A stretch of 64,000 nucleotides of DNA from Pseudomonadota bacterium (GCA_023405815.1 JAEXXM010000080.1:1-64000); one strand, 5' to 3'; positions 7,719 to 17,406 are shown, counted from the first letter of the stretch. The notes: generated by a model from the letters alone, not told the origin. Numbers and translations: made by a program.

Positions 7719-8579
7719 CTAGCGCATCCCCGGGAGGGAGAAGGGGCTGACCTCGCTCGGCGAGACGTAGGCGCTGCTCGAATTGCGGCGGGGGTTCTTC
7801 TTGCGCGCGGCCTGGGCGGCAGCGGCCTTCTTGGCCGCAGCGTCCGGGCTTTCGGCAGGGGGCGGCAGCACTGCCGCGGCGCTCGGCAACGGACCGGACT
7901 TGACGGCTGGCGGCAGTGTCGCGGCCGGCGCCGCGTTGGCCGCCACAGGCACGGTGACGGACGGATTGGCCGCCATGACCGGCTTTGCCGCCTGGGCAGG
8001 GCCGACGGCACCGGTCGGCATCGTTGCCACTGATGCTGCCGGGGCGGCGGGGGGAGTGGCTGGCGTCGCAGCCGTCGCGGGCGAGGTCGACACGTCCGCA
8101 GGTGGCGGCGCGGTCTTGACCGGGATAGCGGCGGCTGGCGGGACAGCGGCTGGAGCGGGGCTCGCCGGGGTGGCGGCGCGCTCGGCCGCTTTCGGTGCGG
8201 CGCCGACGGAGCCCGGGGCCGGCGGTGCGGCGCCCGGCGACCGTTCGACGGCGCGGGTTTCGGTCCCCGGTGCTGCCGGTGCCGGCGTTGCGGGTGCGTC
8301 CTTGCGCTTGGGCGCCAGACCCCGCGCATTGCAGCGGAACTCGAGTTGGTCCTCGATCTCGAGGATTCGGCGCACGCTTTGCAGGCGCTCCGGCGTCATA
8401 TTCGCCCGGCACCAGGCCGGCCCGCGCTCCATATCAGCCCTGATGCCGGTTGCCGCCAGCGTCGCCAGCTCGCTTGCGAGACTGGCGCACGTGTCCTTGT
8501 CGAGCTTGGCCGCTGCAGCCGGGCCGGCCAAAGCGGCCCCGAGCAACAGAACCCCGAATGCATGTCCCGCGCGGCTCAT
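7719..8579 (-). CDS. Exported Ala/Pro-rich hypothetical protein
   Basis: 286 residues. A signal peptide (about 1-23, cleavage after AAA) is followed by a compact region, about 24-90, with three cysteines and a W-C-R-x-N-M-T-P-E-R-L pattern, then a long low-complexity Ala/Pro/Val linker of about 170 residues and a short basic end. The folded N-terminal part looks conserved-type; the linker resembles periplasm-spanning or wall-facing spacers. Not assigned to a function. It lies between secG and tpiA, where relatives usually have no gene. Confidence 0.65.
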   Translation of the reverse strand: MSRAGHAFGVLLLGAALAGPAAAAKLDKDTCASLASELATLAATGIRADMERGPAWCRANMTPERLQSVRRILEIEDQLEFRCNARGLAPKRKDAPATPAPAAPGTETRAVERSPGAAPPAPGSVGAAPKAAERAATPASPAPAAVPPAAAIPVKTAPPPADVSTSPATAATPATPPAAPAASVATMPTGAVGPAQAAKPVMAANPSVTVPVAANAAPAATLPPAVKSGPLPSAAAVLPPPAESPDAAAKKAAAAQAARKKNPRRNSSSAYVSPSEVSPFSLPGMR

Positions 8580-8656
8580 CGAGAAAATGTCTCGCTCATC
8601 GCTGAAATCTACGGCGTGGACCCGGTGAGTTGGGACACCGGCAAATATTGGTCTTG

Positions 8657-8731
8657 CTCGTGTGATTCAGATCGAGAAATCCGCTTTGCACCTCGCTGCT
8701 CTGACGGCGAATTTCTCGATCATCGCACGAG
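8657..8731. repeat. Palindromic intergenic repeat, bulged-stem family, copy 1
   Basis: The left arm (8657-8684) and right arm (8707-8731) are nearly perfect inverted copies. The left arm carries three extra bases (TCA) after GTGAT, making a bulge. The same outline and the same bulge recur at 35576-35654 and, in reverse orientation, at 35487-35563. It lies between the exported Ala/Pro-rich gene and tpiA. Confidence 0.75.
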
Positions 8732-8779
8732 TGCGAACCATAGCATCAGTTGCCGTGATTCCTACGCCTTGGCGAGGGC

Positions 8780-9538
8780 TCACGTTCCGTAGGCGGAGAT
8801 GATGCCCAAAAAGTCGGAGGCCTTGAGGCTCGCACCGCCCACCAAAGCGCCGTTGACGTCGGCAACGGCGAGCAACTCGCGGGCATTTGAGGGCTTCACG
8901 GAGCCACCGTAGAGAATGCGCATACTGGCGCCCTCACCGGCGAATCGGGCCTTGAGCTGCTCGCGGATACCCGCATGCACGCGCGCGACATCCGCGGCCG
9001 TCGGCGTCAGCCCGGTGCCGATGGCCCACACGGGCTCATATGCAATGACGGTGTTCGCTGCGGTCGCGACATCGGGAAGGGATTTTGCGAGCTGGCGGCG
9101 CACGACGTCCTCGGTGAGGCCGGCGCCCCGCTCTCCCGCCGTCTCGCCGACGCAGACAATGGCGAACAGACCCGCGCGGTGCGCCGCCTCGGCCTTGGCG
9201 CGTACGATAGCATCGCGCTCGTCGTGCCCGGCGCGGCGTTCCGAGTGGCCGACGATGACGGCGCTTGCACCGGCGTCGGCGAGCATTTCAGCGGCAATGT
9301 CACCGGTGAAGGCCCCCGCCTTCTCCCAATGACAATCCTGTCCGCCGAGCAGGACCTTCGATCCCTTCACGGTCCAGGCCATCGGCGCCAGAAGCGTCGC
9401 CGGCGGGCAGATCATCACGTCGACGGGGCCCGGTGCCTCGCCCAGCCGGTCGCGCACCACCTGCGCTTCGGCGAGCTGGCCCGCAAGGCCGTTCATCTTC
9501 CAGTTGCCGGCGACGAGTGGCCTTATCGCCCCTGCCAT
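8780..9538 (-). CDS. tpiA: Triose-phosphate isomerase
   Basis: Interconverts dihydroxyacetone phosphate and glyceraldehyde-3-phosphate. 252 residues from the ATG at 9538, which is preceded by GGGGGAG at proper spacing; longer in-frame starts extend beyond the conserved N-terminus (VAGNWKMN). Catalytic residues are visible: K14, H98 in IVGHSERR and E168 in AYEPVWAIGTG. The phosphate-binding YGGSVKPSN motif lies near the C-terminus. Divergent from ppiD across 214 bases. Confidence 0.97.
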   Translation of the reverse strand: MAGAIRPLVAGNWKMNGLAGQLAEAQVVRDRLGEAPGPVDVMICPPATLLAPMAWTVKGSKVLLGGQDCHWEKAGAFTGDIAAEMLADAGASAVIVGHSERRAGHDERDAIVRAKAEAAHRAGLFAIVCVGETAGERGAGLTEDVVRRQLAKSLPDVATAANTVIAYEPVWAIGTGLTPTAADVARVHAGIREQLKARFAGEGASMRILYGGSVKPSNARELLAVADVNGALVGGASLKASDFLGIISAYGT

Positions 9539-9752
9539 CGCTCCCCCTTCATGAAATTCCGTCCATATTAATGATTGGCCGGACGCTTTCGACCTGGCGC
9601 GCACGGCAAACTTGCAAAGCCGCAACGGCTGCGCTTCATATCATGCCCACATCAAGGCCTGGCGCAGAAATCGCCGGCCACTCACACGCTGTTAGGCCCG
9701 GGGCTGATGCCTGCGGCGCCTGCCGGCCACCAGGGAACGGAACGACCTTTCA

Positions 9753-11660
9753 ATGCTCGACGCCCTTCGCCGCGGCTCCACTGGATTGGTAGCCAAGCTC
9801 CTCTTCGCGCTGCTTGTGCTGAGCTTCGCCGTCTGGGGCGTCGCCGACGTGTTCACCGGATGGGGCCGCGGTGCCCTCGCCAAGGTCGGCAGCCGCGAGA
9901 TCCGCGTGGAGGAATACCAGCGCGCGTTCCAGAACGAGATCAACGTCATCTCGCAACAGGCGGGGCGGCGAATCACCAGCGAGCAGGCGCATGCCGCCGG
10001 CCTCGACAATCGCGTGCTCGCCCGTCTCATCGCCTGGTCGGCCGTCGAGCAGCACGCCGACGCGCTCAACCTCGCCCTGTCGGACGCGGCGATCGTCGAA
10101 GCGATGAAGAACGACGACGCCTTCAAGGGGCCGGACGGGAAGTTCAACCGTCTCGCATTCGAGAACGTCCTCGACCGGCTAGGCCTCAGCGAGCGCGGCT
10201 TCCTGCAGATGCGCCGGCGCGATGAGCTGCGCGAGCAGGTCACCTCGGCGCTCATCGACGGCGTCGCCGTGCCCGAGGCTTCGCTCGAGCTGATGAATGC
10301 CTGGCGCAACGAGACGCGCGTCGCGGAGCACTTCACCATCGACGCCGACAAGGCAGTCACGGTTCCGGAGCCCGACGAGGCTAAGCTCAAGGCCGCCTAC
10401 GAGGCGAACAAGGACAACTTCAAGGCGCCCGAGTTCCGCAAGCTCGACTTGCTCATCCTGTCGATCGACGAGGTCAAGAAGTCGATCGAGATATCGGATG
10501 CCGATGCGCAGGCGAGCTACGAGGCGACCAAAGAATCCTACAACACGCCCGAGCGGCGGCGCCTGCAGCAGATCGCCTTCAAGGACAAGGCAGCCGCCGA
10601 GGCGGCCAAGAAGGCGCTCGACGGCGGCAAGTCGTTCGGTGACGTCGCCAAGGAGGCGGGCGCCAAGGACTCCGACATCGACCTCGGCCTGGTCAGCAAG
10701 GACCGGCTGATCGACAAGAAGATCGCCGATGCTGCCTTCTCGCTGCCGAAGGACAAGGTGTCCGATCCCGTCGAAGGCCGGTTCGCGACGGTGCTGCTGC
10801 GCGTCACCGACATCCAGCCGGCCGTGGCGCGCACGTTCGCCGATGTGAAGACCGAGGTGAAGGACAAGCTGGCGACGAAGAAGGCCGAGGAGCAGCTGCA
10901 ATCGCTGCTCGACCAGGTCGAGGACCAGCGCTCGGCGGGCAAGTCGCTGAAGGACATCGGCGAAGGGATGAAGCTGCAGTTCTATGCCGTCCCCGCGGCC
11001 GACCGCAGCAACAAGGCGCCGGATGGCAAGCCTGCTCTCTTCATCAACGATCCCAACACGGTGCTGCAGGTTGCCTTCGCCAGTGGCGTCGGCGTCGAGA
11101 ACGACGTCGTCGAGCTGCCGGGCAACAACTTCGCCTGGGTCGACGTGCTCGACGTCATGGAAGCAAAGCAGCGGCCGTTCGACGAGGTGAAGGACGACGT
11201 CAAGAAGTTCTACCTCACGACAGAGCGCGCGCGCCTCGTCACCGAGCTCGCCAACAAGCTCGTCGAGCGCGCCGACAAGGGCGAGGCGATGGCGACGCTG
11301 GCGACGGCGGCGGGCGCGACGAAGGTAGAGACGACCCCCGCCTTCAACCGCTCGACGACGCCGCAGGGCATGAGCAAGGATGCCGTGACGCGCGCCTTCA
11401 CGCTCGCCAAGGGCAAGGCCGGCTCGGCCCCCGATGCCAACGACAAGACCCGCATCGTGTTCAAGGTGACGGAGATTACTCCGGCACCGGCGCTGTCGGA
11501 CGCGCAGCGGACGACGCTGACGGCCGATCTGAAGAACCAGCTCGCCGACGAGGCGCTGAGCGAGTACGTGCTGGCCCTGCAGAAGAGCCTCGGCACGCAC
11601 ATCTACGAGGACGAGTTCAAGAAGGTCACCGGCGCCAACGCCGATGAAGCCGTGCAGTAG
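9753..11660 (+). CDS. ppiD: Membrane-anchored periplasmic chaperone / peptidyl-prolyl isomerase, PpiD-like
   Basis: 635 residues. One N-terminal transmembrane helix (about 15-33, FALLVLSFAVWGVADVF) anchors a large periplasmic part. Residues about 34-180 form a SurA-N-like chaperone domain, followed by a PpiC/parvulin-like segment (about 265-355) and a helical C-terminal region. PpiD assists folding of proteins leaving the SecYEG channel. The parvulin domain looks divergent (few of the usual active-site residues), as in many PpiD proteins, so isomerase activity is doubtful. Its stop lies 60 bases before the chosen trpE start. Confidence 0.92.
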   Translation: MLDALRRGSTGLVAKLLFALLVLSFAVWGVADVFTGWGRGALAKVGSREIRVEEYQRAFQNEINVISQQAGRRITSEQAHAAGLDNRVLARLIAWSAVEQHADALNLALSDAAIVEAMKNDDAFKGPDGKFNRLAFENVLDRLGLSERGFLQMRRRDELREQVTSALIDGVAVPEASLELMNAWRNETRVAEHFTIDADKAVTVPEPDEAKLKAAYEANKDNFKAPEFRKLDLLILSIDEVKKSIEISDADAQASYEATKESYNTPERRRLQQIAFKDKAAAEAAKKALDGGKSFGDVAKEAGAKDSDIDLGLVSKDRLIDKKIADAAFSLPKDKVSDPVEGRFATVLLRVTDIQPAVARTFADVKTEVKDKLATKKAEEQLQSLLDQVEDQRSAGKSLKDIGEGMKLQFYAVPAADRSNKAPDGKPALFINDPNTVLQVAFASGVGVENDVVELPGNNFAWVDVLDVMEAKQRPFDEVKDDVKKFYLTTERARLVTELANKLVERADKGEAMATLATAAGATKVETTPAFNRSTTPQGMSKDAVTRAFTLAKGKAGSAPDANDKTRIVFKVTEITPAPALSDAQRTTLTADLKNQLADEALSEYVLALQKSLGTHIYEDEFKKVTGANADEAVQ

Positions 11661-11720
11661 CGCCGCCCCGAGGTCGATTTGAGCACGCTCGAGCGTTCGG
11701 AAAGAACAAGGCCCGGTCAA

Positions 11721-13229
11721 ATGGAAGCGATGCCGACGCTGGCGGCCTTCGCCGAGCGCTACGATAAAGGTGCGCCACAGGTCGTGTGGACGCGACTCGT
11801 CGCCGACCTCGAGACGCCGGTCTCGGCATATCTCAAGCTCGCGGCCGAGAAGCCGATGAGCTTCCTGCTGGAGTCGGTTGAAGGCGGCGCCGCGCGGGGC
11901 CGCTACTCCGTCATCGGCCTCGAGCCCGACCTCGTGTGGCGTGCTGAAGGCGAGAAGGCGTTCGTCAACCGCACGCCGGTGGCGAAGCCCGACGCCTTCA
12001 AGCTCGAGCCGCAGCCAACGCTCGCGTCGCTGCGTGCGCTGCTGTCCGAATCCAAGATCGACCTGCCGGCTGAGCTGCCGCCGATGGCGGCCGGCATCTT
12101 CGGCTACATGGGCTACGACACGGTGCGGCTCATGGAGCGGCTGCCGAGCCCGCCGCCGGATACGCTCGCCGTACCCGATGGCGTCCTGATGCGTCCGACG
12201 GTGATGGCGATCTTCGACATCATCAAGGACGAGATCACCATCGTCACGCCGGTGCGCCCGGATGCGAAGGTGCCGGCGGAGAAGGCCTACAAGGCCGCGT
12301 GCAGGCGCCTGAAAAGCGTCGTCACCGCGCTCGATGAGCCGCTGCCGCACACGCCGTCCGCCACGCCGCGCAAGCTCGCGACGCCAAAGCCGACCTCGAA
12401 CACGACGCCGGCCGAGTACAAGTCGATGGTGAGCCGCGCCAAGGAGTACATCGTCGCCGGCGACATCTTCCAGGTGGTGCTGTCGCAGCGCTTCTCGGCG
12501 CCGTTCTCGCTGCCCTCGTTTTCGCTCTACCGCGCCCTGCGGCGGACCAATCCGTCGCCGTTCCTGTTCCACCTCGACTTCGGCGGCTTCGCGCTCGTCG
12601 GCTCGAGCCCCGAGATCCTCGTCCGCGTGCGCGGCGGGGAGGTGACGATCCGCCCGATCGCCGGCACGGCCCCGCGCGGCAAGACCGACGCCGAGGATCA
12701 GGCGCTCGCCGAATCGCTGTTGAAGGACCCCAAGGAGCGCGCCGAGCACCTGATGCTGCTCGATCTCGGCCGCAACGACGTCGGCCGCGTCGCGGAGATC
12801 GGCTCCGTCGATGTTACGGCGCGCTTCTTCATCGAGCGCTACAGCCACGTGATGCACATCGTCTCCAACGTCGTCGGGCGCCTCGACAAGAAGCACGATG
12901 CCGTCGATGCGCTGATGGCCGGATTCCCGGCAGGCACGGTGTCGGGTGCGCCCAAAGTGCGCGCGATGGAGATCATCGACGAGCTCGAGAAGTCGAAGCG
13001 CGGTCCCTATGCGGGCTGCGTCGGCTACTTCTCCGCCTCCGGCCAGATGGACACCTGCATCGTGCTGCGCACGGCGCTCATCAAGGACGGCGTGATGCAC
13101 GTGCAGGCGGGCGCCGGGCTGGTGCACGATTCGGTGCCGGAGAAAGAACAGCAGGAATGCATCAACAAGGCGCAGGCGCTGTTCCGCGCCGCCGAGGAAG
13201 CTGTGCGCTTCGCCACACGCACGAAGTAG
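11721..13229 (+). CDS. trpE: Anthranilate synthase component I
   Basis: Large subunit that makes anthranilate from chorismate with ammonia from TrpG. About 502 residues from the ATG at 11721. A TTG at 11679, with a GAGG ribosome site, would add 14 residues and cannot be excluded. The N-terminal regulatory part has SFLLESVEGG, the tryptophan-binding motif. The C-terminal chorismate-binding domain shows PSPFLFHLDF, GSSPEILVRV, PIAGTAPRGKT, LLDLGRNDVGRV and GTVSGAPKVRAME. It is separated from trpG by about 3.6 kb. Confidence 0.97.
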   Translation: MEAMPTLAAFAERYDKGAPQVVWTRLVADLETPVSAYLKLAAEKPMSFLLESVEGGAARGRYSVIGLEPDLVWRAEGEKAFVNRTPVAKPDAFKLEPQPTLASLRALLSESKIDLPAELPPMAAGIFGYMGYDTVRLMERLPSPPPDTLAVPDGVLMRPTVMAIFDIIKDEITIVTPVRPDAKVPAEKAYKAACRRLKSVVTALDEPLPHTPSATPRKLATPKPTSNTTPAEYKSMVSRAKEYIVAGDIFQVVLSQRFSAPFSLPSFSLYRALRRTNPSPFLFHLDFGGFALVGSSPEILVRVRGGEVTIRPIAGTAPRGKTDAEDQALAESLLKDPKERAEHLMLLDLGRNDVGRVAEIGSVDVTARFFIERYSHVMHIVSNVVGRLDKKHDAVDALMAGFPAGTVSGAPKVRAMEIIDELEKSKRGPYAGCVGYFSASGQMDTCIVLRTALIKDGVMHVQAGAGLVHDSVPEKEQQECINKAQALFRAAEEAVRFATRTK

Positions 13230-13453
13230 CCGGCGGACATTCCAGCTTTACATCGTTCCGATTCTGCCAGCACAAGCGCACCTGATGACGGCTCCGTCCG
13301 CCGCGGGGCATTGATCAGCATCGGGAGCTGGATTGCGCGTGCTTCCCTTTCATTCGAGGGACTGACCGTCTGGCACACGATCAGCACGCCGCAAACAAGC
13401 CCACTGAAATCCCGGAATATTCGAACCATCGCGCCGACGTCCGGTCGGCGTGC

Positions 13454-15910
13454 ATGCCGCGGTGCATTGCGGTTCTTTGCGCATTATTCGTCGGCGCATG
13501 GCTTCCGGCCGACGCTCGTGCCGATTGCGCCGTCAGCCCCGTCGATGGCTCCGTCATCAACTGCACGGGCGACAACGCTGCGGGCATCAGCATCAGCAAC
13601 GGCAGCGGGCCGCTGCGCACGCTCAACGTTTTCGACCTGACGAGCAATATCGGCGGTACGGGCATCGCTTTCACCAGCGACGCGGATGCGTCGCTCGATA
13701 TCGACGCCGGAAGCTTCCGAATCCTGACGACGAGCCCCAACACGTCTGGCATCTATGCCAACAGCGCTAGCGGAAGCGTCGCCATCGAAGCGGTGGCCGA
13801 CATAGCAACGGGCGGCTTCAACAGCCGCGGCATTGCCGCAGTGACCGACGCCGGCGACATCTTCATTTCGTCTAGCGGCAACATCGCTACGGCAGGCAGC
13901 GGAAACAACCTGCTGGACTCGGCATTTGGCATCTCGGCGTTCAGCAATACGGGCAACGTCGCAGTGTTCTCCAGCAGCAACATCACGACGATCGGCGATA
14001 TGGCTGCCGGCATAAGCGCGTTCTCCGATGGAGACGTCGTGGTGCTGTCGACGGGCAATATCATGACCACCGGCCTTGGAGCCGATGGCATCGACGCCAA
14101 CAGCGGCAGCGGCACGGCCATGGTGGTATCGACGGGCAACATCTCGGCGACGGGAGTGAGTTCCTCCGGCATCGTTGCCGTGGGCGAAGATGCGCTGGTG
14201 ATCAATGGCGGCGTCGTCATTGGCGGCCCGTGTTGCGATGGTGTGGCGCTGATCGCCAACAACTCGGCAACCCTGATCAACCTTGGATCCATCATCGGCG
14301 ATCCTACGGGCTATGCCATCGAGGCGGGTGGAGCCACCGTCGTGGTTGAGAATTTCGGCACCGTGACGGGGATTGTGCAGCTTCTCGGCACCTCATCCGT
14401 CTTCAACAATCATGCCGGCGCGCTTTTCAACAGCGGCGATTTTGCGGTGGCCGATGAAGTCACCAACGACGGCACCATTGCGCCCGGCGGCCGCGGCAGC
14501 GTGCTCACGACGATGATGAGCGATGACTTCGTGCAGGGGGCGAGCGGCGTCTACGCGGTCGATCTCGATCCGCGGGCCAGCAATCCGCTGAACGTCAACG
14601 ACTACATCGTCGCGTCGAACACCGCCACCGTCGCGGGCGCAGTGGACGTCCACTTCTTAAGCCTGCCGCTCACCGCAGCGGAGACCTTTACCATCCTCAC
14701 CGGCATGGGCGGTCTTTCGCACGGCGACGTCGGCCTTGTCGCCAGCCCGGCGCTGCACGCCACACTTCTCTATCACAATTCTGACGACATGGTTCTCGGA
14801 ATCGCGGTCGACTATGACGTGCCGGGACTCAACCGCAATCAGCGCGCCATCGCGCGCGATCTCCATCGGATATTCGGCGGCGGCGCGGGAGGCGTGGCGC
14901 CGGTCCTGCTCGGGCTGCTCAACGTTGGCGATCTTGCCGAATATCGAAACGCGCTCGATCAGCTCTCGCCGGAGGTGTACTCCGACGCGCAGATCGCGGC
15001 GCTCTATTCCACCCTCGCGTTCGCGAACAGCCTGATGAGCTGCAAGGTCAACGGGGCCGGCACGGCGGAGATCATCCGCGAGGGCCAGTGCCTGTGGGCG
15101 GGCGCCAGCGCGGTCTTCCTCGATGCCGGCACGACATCGCAGCAGATCGGGTTCACGCAGGCCGCCGGCCTCTTCACGGCTGGCGCGCAGGTGGCGCTCG
15201 ACGACGTGTGGCGGCTTGGCGTGGCGGCCGGCTATCAGTCGAGCACGATCCAGACGTCGACGGGCGCGCGCAGCGAGGGCTCGCTCGGGCAGGCGGGCAT
15301 CGCGCTCAAGTACAATCCTGGCCCGCTGCTCTTGGCGGGCGCGCTCACCGGCGGCGGCGGCAGCTACGATACGAGCCGCGCGATGAGCTTCGGCGGTTTC
15401 ACGGGCATCGCCGAGGACGATCAGAGCCTCGGCGTCGTTTCCGGCACGCTGCGCGCCGCCTATGTCCTCGGCTCGCCGCACCTCTACTTCAAACCGATGC
15501 TCGACGTGAGCCTCACACATCTGCAGCTCAGTGGCTTCACCGAAAGCGGCGGCGGCGCGGCGCTCAGCGTCGAGGGCCAGGGGCAGACCGTGTTCTCGCT
15601 CGCGCCGCTGGTCGAAACGGGAACGGAATTCTGGCTCGGCAACGGCACGCTGGTGCGCCCGCTCATTCGCGGCGGCGCGATCTGGTACGACAATGCCGAC
15701 TTGGCGCTTACCGCCAGCTTTGCCGACGCCGCCGCCGGCATATCGCCCTTCACCATCAGCAGCGAGCTCGACGAGATAATGGGGCTCGTCGGCGCGGGGA
15801 TCGAGATCATCAGCGGGGCGGATGCGGTGATGCGCCTCTCCTATGACGGCCAGCTCGGCGAGACGACGCAGATCCATGCCGTCGGCATCAAAGGCAGCGC
15901 GCGGTTCTGA
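13454..15910 (+). CDS. Type Va autotransporter with beta-helix passenger
   Basis: 818 residues. A signal peptide (about 1-23, ADARA) precedes a passenger rich in Gly/Ser/Asn/Thr. Residues about 108-245 hold five degenerate rungs of 25-30 residues with the pattern S-[ST]-G-N-I-x-T-x-G ... G-I-x-A, typical of a right-handed beta-helix. The last 270 or so residues form the outer-membrane barrel, starting near CLWAGASAVFLD, with alternating hydrophobic strands and a terminal phenylalanine (KGSARF). The ligand or role (adhesion, aggregation) cannot be told. It is inserted between trpE and trpG. The ribosome site at the chosen ATG is weak. Confidence 0.88.
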   Translation: MPRCIAVLCALFVGAWLPADARADCAVSPVDGSVINCTGDNAAGISISNGSGPLRTLNVFDLTSNIGGTGIAFTSDADASLDIDAGSFRILTTSPNTSGIYANSASGSVAIEAVADIATGGFNSRGIAAVTDAGDIFISSSGNIATAGSGNNLLDSAFGISAFSNTGNVAVFSSSNITTIGDMAAGISAFSDGDVVVLSTGNIMTTGLGADGIDANSGSGTAMVVSTGNISATGVSSSGIVAVGEDALVINGGVVIGGPCCDGVALIANNSATLINLGSIIGDPTGYAIEAGGATVVVENFGTVTGIVQLLGTSSVFNNHAGALFNSGDFAVADEVTNDGTIAPGGRGSVLTTMMSDDFVQGASGVYAVDLDPRASNPLNVNDYIVASNTATVAGAVDVHFLSLPLTAAETFTILTGMGGLSHGDVGLVASPALHATLLYHNSDDMVLGIAVDYDVPGLNRNQRAIARDLHRIFGGGAGGVAPVLLGLLNVGDLAEYRNALDQLSPEVYSDAQIAALYSTLAFANSLMSCKVNGAGTAEIIREGQCLWAGASAVFLDAGTTSQQIGFTQAAGLFTAGAQVALDDVWRLGVAAGYQSSTIQTSTGARSEGSLGQAGIALKYNPGPLLLAGALTGGGGSYDTSRAMSFGGFTGIAEDDQSLGVVSGTLRAAYVLGSPHLYFKPMLDVSLTHLQLSGFTESGGGAALSVEGQGQTVFSLAPLVETGTEFWLGNGTLVRPLIRGGAIWYDNADLALTASFADAAAGISPFTISSELDEIMGLVGAGIEIISGADAVMRLSYDGQLGETTQIHAVGIKGSARF

Positions 15911-16229
15911 GCAACGGGCGCCAGTCCTCGTAGCCAGGCGGGGCATGATGCCAGTCGTAGCCGGCGCGGCCGACGGCAAGAAACAGGAGCAGAGCACGGC
16001 GCAGTGCGGCGCCCGTCGACCTGCCGGCTGTCCGGCGAACTCGGCTCACAAACCCGAACATCGACCCCTCGGGCTGCCCGGCAGCATCAAGCAAACCTAG
16101 CGCATCGCCGATCAAGCCGATGTCGCCCGCCAGCCACATTCCTCAGTGATCCCCCAACATGGTGGATGCTTCTTGCTGGGCCGATCTGAGACGTCTTGAC
16201 AGCGCAAGCGGCGTCGCCATCGTCGCAGC
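15911..16229. other. Intergenic region after the autotransporter gene
   Basis: 319 bases between two plus-strand genes. A minus-strand reading frame of 83 codons (15888-16139) overlaps the autotransporter 3' end by 23 bases and contains an aromatic-rich GYDWHHAPPGYEDW segment. Nothing else supports it as a gene. No strong terminator or repeat is seen. Confidence 0.4.
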
Positions 16230-16757
16230 ATGCTGACGCTGCTCCTCCTGCGACATGCCAAGTCGAGCTGGGACAATCCGGCTCTCGCCGATTATGACAG
16301 GCCGCTTGCCAAGCGCGGAAAGAAGACCGCGCCGCGCATGGGGGCCGAAATCGCGGCCCGTGACCTGCGTCCCGATCTCATCCTGTGCTCGTCCGCGGTG
16401 CGCGCCAGGGAAACCCTGGCGCTCGTGCTGCCGGAACTCGGGGGGCATGCGCCCGAGGTCGTTTACGATGATGCCATCTACATGGCGACGCCAGCGGCGC
16501 TGCTGGCGCGGCTGCGCGCTGTGCACTCAGGTACGGGCAAGCTGCGGCGCGTGATGGTCGTCGGGCACAACCCCGGGCTCGAGGAGCTTGCCGAGCTGCT
16601 CGTCGGAGGCGGCGACGAGGATGCGCAGGAGCTGCTGGCGGAGAAGTTTCCCACCTGCGCGCTGGCCGTCCTCACGTTCGAGGGAACGAGCTGGAGCGAC
16701 GTCGCGCCCGGGACGGGCAAGCTCCGCCAGTTCCTCACCCCGGCGCGGCTCTCTTGA
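16230..16757 (+). CDS. Histidine phosphatase family protein, SixA-like
   Basis: 175 residues of the phosphoglycerate-mutase/histidine-phosphatase fold. The catalytic RHA motif is at residues 8-10 (LLLRHAKSSW), a second conserved arginine is in SSAVRARETL, and the second histidine is in VVGHNPGLEEL. The short length and the RHAKSSW start match SixA, which removes phosphate from histidine-phosphotransfer proteins; the substrate here is unproven. The gene ends 34 bases before trpG and is probably co-transcribed with it. Confidence 0.88.
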   Translation: MLTLLLLRHAKSSWDNPALADYDRPLAKRGKKTAPRMGAEIAARDLRPDLILCSSAVRARETLALVLPELGGHAPEVVYDDAIYMATPAALLARLRAVHSGTGKLRRVMVVGHNPGLEELAELLVGGGDEDAQELLAEKFPTCALAVLTFEGTSWSDVAPGTGKLRQFLTPARLS

Positions 16758-16791
16758 CGCTCACCCTTCGGCTCCCTACACCCTCAGAGCT

Positions 16792-17406
16792 ATGCTCATC
16801 CTGATCGATAACTACGACAGCTTCACCTACAATCTCGTCCACTTCCTGGGCGAGCTCGGCGCGCCGTGCGAGGTCATCCGCAACGACAAGGTGACGGCCG
16901 AAGAGGTGATGAAAAAGAAGCCGAAGGCGATCGTGCTTTCGCCCGGCCCGTGCACGCCCAACGAAGCCGGCGTGTGCCTCGACCTCATCGCCAAGGCCGG
17001 CGGCAAGGTTCCGCTGCTCGGCGTATGCCTCGGTCATCAGGCGATCGGGCAGGTCTACGGGGGCAAGGTGATCCGCGCGCCGGAGCCGCTGCACGGCAAG
17101 CTGTCGACCATCCGCCATACGAACGAGGGCGTGTTCAAGGGCCTGCCCAAAGAGTTCGAGGTGACGCGCTATCACTCGCTGATCGTCGAGCGCAAGAGCC
17201 TGCCCGACGAGCTCGAGGTGACGGCCGAAACCTCCGACGGACTGATCATGGGACTGCAGCACAAGACGCATCCCGTGCACGGCGTGCAGTTCCATCCCGA
17301 GAGCATCGCCTCGCAGCAGGGCCACGCGCTGCTCGCCAATTTCCTGCAGCTCGCCGGTCTCAGCCCCAAGCGCCGCAATGCGCCAACTGCCCGTGACGCC
17401 GCCTAA
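16792..17406 (+). CDS. trpG: Anthranilate synthase component II (glutamine amidotransferase)
   Basis: 204 residues; supplies ammonia to TrpE. The start MLILIDNYDSFTYNLVHFLG is conserved in the family, so the ATG at 16792 is chosen over longer frames. The nucleophile is in LLGVCLGHQAIGQ, the His-Glu pair in VQFHPESIAS. It is followed 18 bases later by trpD. Its partner trpE lies upstream beyond the autotransporter and phosphatase genes. Confidence 0.97.
   Translation: MLILIDNYDSFTYNLVHFLGELGAPCEVIRNDKVTAEEVMKKKPKAIVLSPGPCTPNEAGVCLDLIAKAGGKVPLLGVCLGHQAIGQVYGGKVIRAPEPLHGKLSTIRHTNEGVFKGLPKEFEVTRYHSLIVERKSLPDELEVTAETSDGLIMGLQHKTHPVHGVQFHPESIASQQGHALLANFLQLAGLSPKRRNAPTARDAA

Noticed and set aside
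8622..8641. Similarity of a GTTGGGACACCGG string to CTTGGGACACTGG near 42076
   Set aside because: Short and imperfect; two occurrences are not enough to call a shared motif.
10179..13127. 982-codon open frame opposite ppiD and trpE
   Set aside because: Its product is Arg/His/Leu-rich with no domain, and both genes on the other strand are clear. It arises from high G+C at third positions.
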